Shown: piece after piece, positions 1-5,011 of the stretch
How positions within the stretch are numbered: position 1 is the stretch's first letter
How the letters are laid out: every line of letters starts with the position of its first letter
Assembly: GCA_003518755.1 (NCBI GenBank)
Contig: DOYA01000152.1
Location: forward strand, 1-5,880
DNA length: 5,880 bases
Source of the DNA: Clostridiales bacterium
GTDB lineage: Bacteria; Bacillota; Clostridia; TANB77; CAG-508
Direction: 5' to 3'
The notes under the pieces: model-generated
Told to the model about the DNA's origin: nothing
Database searches by the model: none
What the model saw: only the letters and a program-made list of their open reading frames with translations
Translations under genes and position numbers: made by a program

Positions 1-610
1 TAGATTGTTTATTAAACCAATTATAATATGTTTGAGAACTCATATACATATAATTTTCAATTACATTACTTAAAAGCTTTGTTGGTTCATTATTATCAAT
101 ATTTTCTTTTGCTTCCTTTATAAGCTGTTCATAATCATTTTGGCGGTATAATTGTAGCCCCATCATATCAGGAGCACTAGCTAATACCATTCCTAATATA
201 TCTGGATGTTTTTTATAATAATAATAAATTAATTTATTACAACCATAGCTATGTCCCATTAGAATAAATCTTTGATATCCTAATTTTTTTACCTCCTCAA
301 TAGCTAAATCTATATCTAGAACACAGTCTTCAAAAATTTCATACATACAACCACATCTTGTATATGTACCATTTTTCATTAAAATATCATTTTCTATTGA
401 GTAACCTCTGTTATGTGCATATATAAATCCAATATTATTTTCTGATAAAATCTTTCCCCATACAGTAGCAAAATAATTATCAATTATTGTTTGACACATT
501 CCATGAATAAATATAACACATAAACCTTTTTTATCTCCATTAAAATGTATCATAGGAAGACGCAAATCATCTTTTGTGTATGCATTATTAATAAATTCTA
601 TATTTGCCAT
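1..610 (-). CDS. alpha/beta hydrolase, C-terminus cut off by window edge
   Basis: The open frame begins at ATG 610 and runs without a stop off the left edge, giving 203 residues. A GGAG ribosome-binding site at 619-622 lies eight bases upstream. The protein has the alpha/beta-hydrolase layout: a hydrophobic strand ending in FIHGM (residues 34-38), whose HG would form the oxyanion-hole region; a second strand with AHNRGYS (65-71); and the nucleophile elbow GHSYG (119-123) with Ser121. This resembles serine hydrolases of the lysophospholipase/S33 type, probably a soluble cytoplasmic esterase or lipase-like enzyme; no signal peptide is visible. The catalytic Asp and His would lie beyond the edge, so completeness of the triad cannot be judged. 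It is the most downstream gene of the minus-strand series, 33 bp after the DUF523 gene, and is probably co-transcribed with it. The substrate cannot be read from the sequence. Confidence 0.85.
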   Translation of the reverse strand, partial: MANIEFINNAYTKDDLRLPMIHFNGDKKGLCVIFIHGMCQTIIDNYFATVWGKILSENNIGFIYAHNRGYSIENDILMKNGTYTRCGCMYEIFEDCVLDIDLAIEEVKKLGYQRFILMGHSYGCNKLIYYYYKKHPDILGMVLASAPDMMGLQLYRQNDYEQLIKEAKENIDNNEPTKLLSNVIENYMYMSSQTYYNWFNKQS

Positions 611-643
611 TTATAATTCTCCAATTCAAACAATGAAATATAT

Positions 644-1072
644 TTATTTATAATTCTCACTACTTATAACTTCAATTCCATTCTCTAACAATAATTCTGC
701 TAATATACCATTTCCATCTACAAGTTTTCTATCAAAGTTTCCACTATATACTTTACCAATTCCACAAGAAGGACTTCTTGCTTGAAGTATAGCTTTTTTT
801 ATATTTAATTTTTTTGCAAATTCTAAAACTTCTTTTGCACCTCTCTTAAAATTATCAGTTACATCATTATTTTGATCATCAAAAACATGCTTTTCACCAT
901 CAATAACTTTAATCTCAGCTGGATTTCTTGGCGTTTTTAAGCCTCCTAGCTGTTCTGGGCAAATTGGAATAGCTTCTCCTTTTTTCACTAATTCAAATAT
1001 TTTTTGATTATAATTGTTATCTCCACTATATTTACAATTTATTCCTGCTAAACAAGCACTCACTAAAATCAT
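644..1072 (-). CDS. DUF523 family protein (YbbK/TudS-like)
   Basis: This 142-residue protein matches the DUF523 pattern along its full length: MILVSACLAGINCKY at the N-terminus (Cys7, Cys13), ICPEQLGGLKTPRNPAE at residues 37-53 (Cys38), and the C-terminal QARSPSCGIGKVYSG block (97-111, Cys103). Characterised members, the TudS thiouracil desulfidases, use conserved cysteines to hold an iron-sulfur cluster that removes sulfur from thiolated uracil; Cys7, Cys38 and Cys103 are the likely ligands here, by inference. The same frame extends upstream to an ATG at 1132, but those 20 residues are translated from the intergenic repeat. The start at 1072 has an AGAGGG site eight bases upstream and gives the normal family length and N-terminus. 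It lies between the S66 peptidase gene and the alpha/beta hydrolase gene. Family membership is secure; thiouracil desulfidase activity is only a suggestion. Confidence 0.9.
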   Translation of the reverse strand: MILVSACLAGINCKYSGDNNYNQKIFELVKKGEAIPICPEQLGGLKTPRNPAEIKVIDGEKHVFDDQNNDVTDNFKRGAKEVLEFAKKLNIKKAILQARSPSCGIGKVYSGNFDRKLVDGNGILAELLLENGIEVISSENYK

Positions 1073-1080
1073 ATATTTGA

Positions 1081-1086
1081 CCCTCT
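1081..1086 (-). promoter_or_regulatory. ribosome-binding site deciding the DUF523 start
   Basis: On the minus strand AGAGGG lies eight bases before ATG 1072. The alternative ATG at 1132 sits inside the A/T spacer of the repeat, between two core palindromes, with no purine-rich site at the right distance. Confidence 0.6.
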
Positions 1087-1100
1087 TTCTATTATATTTT

Positions 1101-1165
1101 AAAATTAGGACCCGGTCCTTTTTTGAAAACATTTTTTAAATTTAGGACCCGGTCCTTTTTTAAAA
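1101..1165 (-). repeat. REP-like repeat array A, two 37-bp-period units
   Basis: Two copies of the 13-base palindrome AGGACCCGGTCCT lie at 1107-1119 and 1144-1156, exactly 37 bases apart, in an A/T spacer. Each core is a perfect inverted repeat around one central base. Positions 1108-1165 match 2545-2602 at 57 of 58 bases; the single difference is G at 1125 against A at 2562. The array fills most of the gap between the S66 peptidase stop and the DUF523 ribosome-binding site. It overlaps the peptidase stop codon. Its function is unknown; the small palindrome and intergenic location resemble REP-type elements. Confidence 0.85.
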
Positions 1166-2068
1166 TAGGTAATCATTAACTATAATACTTTTTTCATTTT
1201 CATCTATTGTAACATTAGCTCCAATTGGTATTATGCTATTTGCATGTTTATGTCCAAAATCATTAGTTTTTACAACCGGAATATTGGCATTTATTTTTCT
1301 TAGTTCTTTAACAATATCATATCTATTATTCTCTGTAAATTGAAGTTGATAGATATATCCCAAAACAATTGTATTTGTTAATACTCCCATTTGATTAAGT
1401 TGTTCTAACATAGAATTCCATTCAATAATATCTGAATGATATTCTTCTAAAAATAATACTGAATCTTTTAAATCCGGCATATATTTAGTTCCTGCCAATT
1501 TTAGCAAACATCTTAAATTTGTACCATAGATTTTTCCGCTTCTTTTTTCTGCTAAATTGTAGAAATCTCTATTATCATAAGGAATAATTGTATTATTTCC
1601 ATTAAATAATTTATCAATTATTTCATTTTTATCATAATCAGTTACATCATCTTTTCCAAACCAGGTATAATCTTGGCAATGAAAAGTAATTAAATCTGTC
1701 ATTTTATTAATTGCACAAAGCAAAACTGTGATATCACTATATCCTAAAAATATTTTAGGATTTTTTTTGATATTTTCATAATCTATGTATGGTAATACTC
1801 CATTTGCCATATTTCCGCCTTTTATTGTAAAAATTGCTTTAACTTCTTTATCACTAAACATATCATTTATGTCAGAAGCTCTTTGCGAAGGCGTTCCTGC
1901 ACAATATTCTTTGTCAGAAAACAAATATTTACCGAATTTTACTTTTAAACCTATACTTTCAAAAAATTTGGTTGCATTTTCTAAATACACTCTATCTTCT
2001 TTATATAGTGCTTTATCTGGAGCTATAACACCTATTGTATCTCCTTGTTTTAATCTATTTGCTAGCAT
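1160..2068 (-). CDS. S66 family peptidase (LD-carboxypeptidase / MccF-like)
   Basis: The 302-residue protein has the full S66 pattern. The N-terminal strand reads KQGDTIGVIAPD (7-18), followed by AGTPSQRASDINDMF (57-71). The KGGNMANGVLPYIDY block (83-97) leads to the nucleophile elbow GYSDIT (109-114) with Ser111. Glu208 in LFLEE and His273 in DFGHKH are placed to complete the Ser-Glu-His triad. S66 enzymes are either LD-carboxypeptidases trimming the murein tetrapeptide during wall recycling or MccF-type immunity enzymes that cleave microcin C-like peptidyl nucleotides. The GGNMAN sequence, in place of the common RGGYG, and the long segment after the nucleophile look more MccF-like to me, but this does not settle the substrate. 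No signal peptide is present, so it should be cytoplasmic. An AGGAG site lies six bases before ATG 2068. The last codon (Phe302) and the TAA stop fall in repeat array A. Confidence 0.92.
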   Translation of the reverse strand: MLANRLKQGDTIGVIAPDKALYKEDRVYLENATKFFESIGLKVKFGKYLFSDKEYCAGTPSQRASDINDMFSDKEVKAIFTIKGGNMANGVLPYIDYENIKKNPKIFLGYSDITVLLCAINKMTDLITFHCQDYTWFGKDDVTDYDKNEIIDKLFNGNNTIIPYDNRDFYNLAEKRSGKIYGTNLRCLLKLAGTKYMPDLKDSVLFLEEYHSDIIEWNSMLEQLNQMGVLTNTIVLGYIYQLQFTENNRYDIVKELRKINANIPVVKTNDFGHKHANSIIPIGANVTIDENEKSIIVNDYLF

Positions 2069-2093
2069 ATTTTTCTCCTATTTTAAAATCTCT

Positions 2094-2111
2094 TAATTCA
2101 TTCATGAATTA
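2094..2111. repeat. short A/T-rich inverted repeat
   Basis: TAATTCAT and ATGAATTA are perfect 8-base inverted arms separated by TC. The repeat covers the cupin stop codon (2109-2111) and part of the 40-bp gap before the S66 peptidase gene. The stem is almost all A/T and has no adjacent U-tract typical of a terminator, so it may be a chance palindrome or a weak hairpin. Confidence 0.35.
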
Positions 2112-2465
2112 TTCATCTTTATATAATCTGCACTGCTCTTTTGTCCAGGCTGGATTACATATTACTGTCAATTTAAAATTACCATTCCAATAATATAACT
2201 CTTTTTTATTTATAAAAATAATATCACCTTTTTCAAAACTAATTGACTCATTTTTTCTTTTGTTTATAGTGCCTTTCCCTTCTATAATATAACACAGTTC
2301 TTCGCACTCTGTATTTGAATAATATCCTTCGGTTGGGTATCTTCCTGTTATTGTATTTATACAAAAATCCATATTTTTTTCATTTAAAGCCATACTGTAA
2401 TCTAAAACAGTGCTTGTACTAGCATACTCAGACTTCTGCGCATCTTTTTCTTTTACAATTTTCAT
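2109..2465 (-). CDS. small single-domain cupin protein lacking histidines
   Basis: The 118-residue protein is one cupin barrel: NTITGRYPTEGYY (37-49), CEELCYIIEGKGTI (54-67), FEKGDIIFINKKELYYW (77-93) and the tail CNPAWTKEQC (103-112). It is cytoplasmic with no signal peptide. Canonical cupins bind a metal through two histidines and a Glu in motif 1 and a histidine in motif 2. Here those places hold Ser/Asn/Thr/Cys and Tyr, and the protein contains no histidine at all, so a standard metal site is unlikely. It may bind a small ligand or act structurally; no reaction can be assigned. An in-frame TTG at 2540 would add 25 residues, but they are encoded by the repeat. ATG 2465 has GGAG nine bases upstream and begins MKIVKEKDAQ, typical of this small cupin type. 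The gene lies between the methyltransferase (131-bp gap) and the S66 peptidase (40 bp). Confidence 0.82.
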   Translation of the reverse strand: MKIVKEKDAQKSEYASTSTVLDYSMALNEKNMDFCINTITGRYPTEGYYSNTECEELCYIIEGKGTINKRKNESISFEKGDIIFINKKELYYWNGNFKLTVICNPAWTKEQCRLYKDE

Positions 2466-2474
2466 CTCATTTTT

Positions 2475-2480
2475 CTCCAA
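2475..2480 (-). promoter_or_regulatory. ribosome-binding site deciding the cupin start
   Basis: TTGGAG on the minus strand lies nine bases before ATG 2465 and just downstream of the last, degenerate repeat unit. The upstream TTG at 2540 lies within the repeat and has no recognisable site. Confidence 0.6.
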
Positions 2481-2500
2481 AAATAAATTTTCATATTTTT

Positions 2501-2602
2501 TAAATTTAATACCCAGTCCATTTTTTAAAACATTTTTCAATTTGGGACCCGGTCCTTTTTTAAAAACATTTTTTAAATTTAGGACCCGGTCCTTTTTTAA
2601 AA
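2501..2602 (-). repeat. REP-like repeat array B, two intact units and one decayed unit
   Basis: Intact cores lie at 2544-2556 (GGGACCCGGTCCT) and 2581-2593 (AGGACCCGGTCCT), again 37 bases apart. A third, degenerate unit follows toward the cupin gene: ACCCAGTCCA at 2511-2520, flanked by the same TTTTTTAAAACATTTTT-type spacer but at a 36-base offset. The decayed unit has lost most of its core symmetry. The array fills most of the 131-bp gap between the methyltransferase stop and the cupin start, and overlaps the methyltransferase stop codon. It shares 57 of 58 bases with array A. Confidence 0.85.
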
Positions 2603-3391
2603 ATTTTTTTTAGATAGTGTATTAATATACTGTGGAATATAATTTTTAATCAAAAATCCTTCTGTATCTTGAGTATCTCTATCTTCATATAAATCTATTA
2701 AAGTAAAACCGGCTTTGAGTTGTCCTCTAATATTGTCTTCTAAGGTATGGCTAAATATACAGATTTGATTCATATCAAAGCCATTATAAGCTTGACGTAT
2801 TTTTTTAATCTCTAAAGTATTTAGTGGCAATTTGTTCTCTACAATTAAAGGTTCTTTTGATTGGTTTTTGAATAGACAATTAATTCCATTATCCATAGTT
2901 GCAATCATTATCCCACCTTTTTTTAAAACTCTATAGCATTCATTCCAAACAAATTGCATATCTTGAATATATAAATTACAAAATGCTTGTATTATTATAT
3001 CAAATGACTCATCATCAAATGGAAATCTTTCTGTCATATCTCCTTGTACTAAATTGTATTTTATGTTTTCTCTCTCCATAACATATTTATCTTGTTCTAA
3101 TTGTTTTTCAGAAATGTCAAAAACTGTACAATCTGCGCCATTTACAGCCAAAATTGGCATTTGCTGTCCACCACCACATGCCAAACCTAATATTTTCTTT
3201 CCCTCAATATCATCAGGTAACCAATCTCTTGGAATTGGTATAGATGGAGAAATATATAATTTAAAATCATTATTTTTATTTTCTATAAGCTTTTCATGTG
3301 ATATTGGTTTAGTCCATTCACAGCCAGCCTCTGCTATTTTGTCCCATTCTCTTTGATTTATTTTCGTATATTTTATACTATCACCGTTCAT
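2597..3391 (-). CDS. class I SAM-dependent methyltransferase
   Basis: The protein has 264 residues. The Rossmann-type SAM-binding domain starts near residue 64: motif I is KILGLACGGGQQ (66-77), the acidic residue after strand 2 is Asp92 (VFDIS), motif III is QGDMTERFPFDD (116-127), motif IV is FDIIIQAF (130-137), and the RVLKKGGIMIATMD block (154-167) follows. This fits the Methyltransf_11 class of small-molecule methyltransferases. The N-terminal 60 residues (including EWDKIA and PRDWLP) and the C-terminal region would shape the acceptor site; the substrate is unknown. A strong GGAGGAG site at 3399-3405 is seven bases before ATG 3391, supporting that start. The VOC gene ends 27 bp upstream, suggesting co-transcription. 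The last codon (Phe) and TAA stop lie in repeat array B, at the same repeat base as in the S66 peptidase. It is not a close duplicate of the methyltransferase at 5012-5662. Confidence 0.9.
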   Translation of the reverse strand: MNGDSIKYTKINQREWDKIAEAGCEWTKPISHEKLIENKNNDFKLYISPSIPIPRDWLPDDIEGKKILGLACGGGQQMPILAVNGADCTVFDISEKQLEQDKYVMERENIKYNLVQGDMTERFPFDDESFDIIIQAFCNLYIQDMQFVWNECYRVLKKGGIMIATMDNGINCLFKNQSKEPLIVENKLPLNTLEIKKIRQAYNGFDMNQICIFSHTLEDNIRGQLKAGFTLIDLYEDRDTQDTEGFLIKNYIPQYINTLSKKNF

Positions 3392-3418
3392 TTAACCGCT
3401 CCTCCATAATATAATAAT

Positions 3419-3805
3419 CTACTTAATCGGTAACTGCATAGTTACCATAATCATATTTTTATCTTCATCAAATACGCCAAATTCATATCTGCCATCAGCC
3501 TTTCTTAGTTCCTGAAAAATTTCTTTGTTATCTTTTTTTAAATTATTATAAATCTCTTTAATCTTCTCTAAATTATCATATTGAAATTTATATAAATTAG
3601 TTGACTGCGTATATTCTTTGAAACCATGTATATCGTTTTTAGTATAATCATATGTAACAAGCATTAAATCTGTATTTTCATTTTTTAATAGCATCCATGA
3701 AACTGGTTCATATTGAGAATATTTTATCATAAACCCAAAATACTTTGTGTAAAAAGATGCTGCTTTATTAATATCATTTACCACAAATTCAATTACAATA
3801 TTCAT
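3419..3805 (-). CDS. VOC family protein (glyoxalase / bleomycin-resistance fold)
   Basis: The 128-residue protein is a single VOC unit with paired beta-alpha-beta-beta-beta modules: NIVIEFVVNDINKAASFYTK (2-21) followed by YFGFMIKYS (22-30), the mid-strand TDLMLVTYD (45-53), and the second-half YEFGVFDEDKNMIMV (107-121). Family members include glyoxalase I, dioxygenases, and bleomycin or fosfomycin resistance proteins. Glu6 occupies the usual first metal-ligand place. At the last ligand site, normally the Glu of a GNxIEL-type strand, I read Met120. A full metal site is therefore doubtful, and a binding or sequestering role is possible. ATG 3805 has an AGGAGG site ten bases upstream. The frame extends to an ATG at 3862, but those 19 residues are read from the GGGGACACCTTCC intergenic element, and there GGAG directly abuts the ATG with no spacing. 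The gene lies between the flavin oxidoreductase and a methyltransferase. Confidence 0.85.
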   Translation of the reverse strand: MNIVIEFVVNDINKAASFYTKYFGFMIKYSQYEPVSWMLLKNENTDLMLVTYDYTKNDIHGFKEYTQSTNLYKFQYDNLEKIKEIYNNLKKDNKEIFQELRKADGRYEFGVFDEDKNMIMVTMQLPIK

Positions 3806-3815
3806 TCTTATTTTT

Positions 3816-3821
3816 CCTCCT
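3816..3821 (-). promoter_or_regulatory. ribosome-binding site deciding the VOC start
   Basis: AGGAGG on the minus strand lies ten bases before ATG 3805, next to the REP-like element. It favours the 128-residue protein over an extension beginning at 3862. Confidence 0.7.
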
Positions 3822-3825
3822 AAAA

Positions 3826-3858
3826 TGTTCCTGTTTTTGGAAGGTGTCCCCTTTTTGT
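3826..3858 (-). repeat. REP-like GGGGACACCTTCC element
   Basis: On the minus strand the order is AAAAAGGGGACACCTTCC, an A-rich linker, then GGAACATT. The TTCC and GGAA segments can pair as a small hairpin. From memory, short GGGGAC...TTCC words of this kind are scattered through many clostridial genomes; I cannot count them here. It fills most of the 68-bp gap between the flavin oxidoreductase stop and the VOC ribosome-binding site, the same sort of position as arrays A and B. Confidence 0.5.
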
Positions 3859-3873
3859 TCATCTCCTTTTTGT

Positions 3874-4938
3874 TTAATTAAAATTGATTTCAAATTGATG
3901 TATTGTATCATTTCTTAAAACACAACGTTTATGCTTTGTTTTAAAAATCTCAAAACATTGATTACAATTAATACATCTACTTTCTTCTCCATTTTTTAGT
4001 TTTTGTACAAAATCTTCATCTACTATAAAAGGACGACACATTGATATAAAATCAATCCCTCTTTCTAAAGCATCTTCCATTTGATTTATATTTCTAAACC
4101 CTCCAACCAAAATTATAGGTACATTTACATTATCCTTTATTTTTAGTGCATTTTCTAAATAATATGGTGTAGATTGTTTGTACTTTTTAAAATTAGCTCC
4201 ACTTATTTCAATGGCATCTATTCCGTCTATTTCCATCCATTTACATACTTCAATTTGTTGATTAATAAAATCACTATCTTCAGCTTTGGAAACAGAATCA
4301 ATTTTAGCAATTATAATAAAATTTGATTTTTTTATTATATTAGCTTCAGTTAATATTTCATGAATAATTTGATATCGATTATTAGTGCTACCACCATATT
4401 CATCTGTTCTTTTATTATAAAATGGATCTAAAAATTCGCTTAACAAATATCCATGAGCCATATGTAATTGTACTCCATCAAACCCAACTTTTTGTAAATG
4501 TTCAATTGTTTTTATATGATTATTTATATATTGTTTAATTTCTTCTTTTGAAAGAGCTTCTGTATTATCTGTTCCACTTGGAGTTTTAGCAACTTTGCCT
4601 TCCATTTTGTTACGACGATAACCCGGATAAGAAATTTGAGCAATTATTTTTGAGCCATATCTATGAACTGTATTTGTTAATAGTTTTAACTTTTCCTCAT
4701 TTTCACTATCATTTGCGCAAATATGAGTACTATCAGCTCTTTGATTTTGGTCTATAGCCATATGTGAAGTTATTATTAACCCTACTCCGCTTTTTGCTAA
4801 ATTTTCATATACCTGAATATAATCATCAGTTATATGTCCTTCAAGTGTTCCGAGATGCTCATTTGTTGCTGAACGAATAATCCTATTATTTAATTCAACA
4901 TCCTTTATTTTTGCTTTTTGCCATATACTTCTTTCCAT
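3874..4938 (-). CDS. Old Yellow Enzyme-type NADH:flavin oxidoreductase
   Basis: This 354-residue FMN TIM-barrel protein opens with LNNRIIRSATNEHLG (16-30). The substrate-site segment GVQLHMAHGYLLSEFLDP (155-172) contains His159, His162 and Tyr164, followed by NKRTDEYGGSTNNR (175-188). The FMN-phosphate strands are ILVGGF (276-281) and SMCRPF (299-304). Cys322, Cys325, Cys328 and Cys339 form a CX2CX2CX10C cluster like the Fe-S region of the 2,4-dienoyl-CoA reductase and enoate reductase branch. Those long enzymes carry a further FAD/NAD domain; this one stops after the cluster, as single-domain relatives do, so a partner may supply electrons. Likely reaction: reduction of an activated C=C bond; substrate unknown. 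ATG 4938 has AAAGGA eight bases upstream; the in-frame ATG 4944, two residues earlier, is only two bases from that site and is less likely. It is followed by the VOC gene. Confidence 0.9.
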   Translation of the reverse strand: MERSIWQKAKIKDVELNNRIIRSATNEHLGTLEGHITDDYIQVYENLAKSGVGLIITSHMAIDQNQRADSTHICANDSENEEKLKLLTNTVHRYGSKIIAQISYPGYRRNKMEGKVAKTPSGTDNTEALSKEEIKQYINNHIKTIEHLQKVGFDGVQLHMAHGYLLSEFLDPFYNKRTDEYGGSTNNRYQIIHEILTEANIIKKSNFIIIAKIDSVSKAEDSDFINQQIEVCKWMEIDGIDAIEISGANFKKYKQSTPYYLENALKIKDNVNVPIILVGGFRNINQMEDALERGIDFISMCRPFIVDEDFVQKLKNGEESRCINCNQCFEIFKTKHKRCVLRNDTIHQFEINFN

Positions 4939-4946
4939 TTTCATTT

Positions 4947-4952
4947 TCCTTT
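4947..4952 (-). promoter_or_regulatory. ribosome-binding site choosing between two flavin oxidoreductase ATGs
   Basis: AAAGGA on the minus strand is eight bases from ATG 4938 but only two bases from ATG 4944. Spacing favours the shorter protein beginning MERSIW. Confidence 0.5.
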
Positions 4953-5011
4953 CAAAATCACTTTTGCTTTAAATATATTGTATCTCTATAATTACCTTTA
5001 GATTTTTCTTA

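Noticed and set aside
1785..2096. Plus-strand open frame of 103 codons
   Set aside because: It lies antisense inside the S66 peptidase gene, whose catalytic motifs are clear. It has no ribosome-binding site or recognisable domain.
1101..2602. CRISPR-like array because of the regular 37-bp period
   Set aside because: Only two or three units occur per site. The A/T spacers are the same in each unit instead of unique, the conserved core is only 13 bases, and no cas gene is visible.
1101..2602. Integron attC sites, given the cassette-like gene layout
   Set aside because: The repeats lack the attC inner and outer boxes (RYYYAAC/GTTRRRY), the long imperfect stem and the usual size, and no integrase is in view.
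2410..2613. Plus-strand open frame of 67 codons
   Set aside because: It is antisense to the cupin start and reads through repeat array B, giving a repetitive Phe/Lys-rich translation that reflects the repeat.
2899..3356. Two overlapping plus-strand open frames of 60 and 100 codons
   Set aside because: Both are antisense shadows of the methyltransferase at 2597-3391 and show no domain or start signal.
4939..5011. Promoter in the gap before the flavin oxidoreductase
   Set aside because: TACAAT-like A/T words occur, but no -35 box at a 16-18 base spacing stands out, and such words are expected by chance in this composition.
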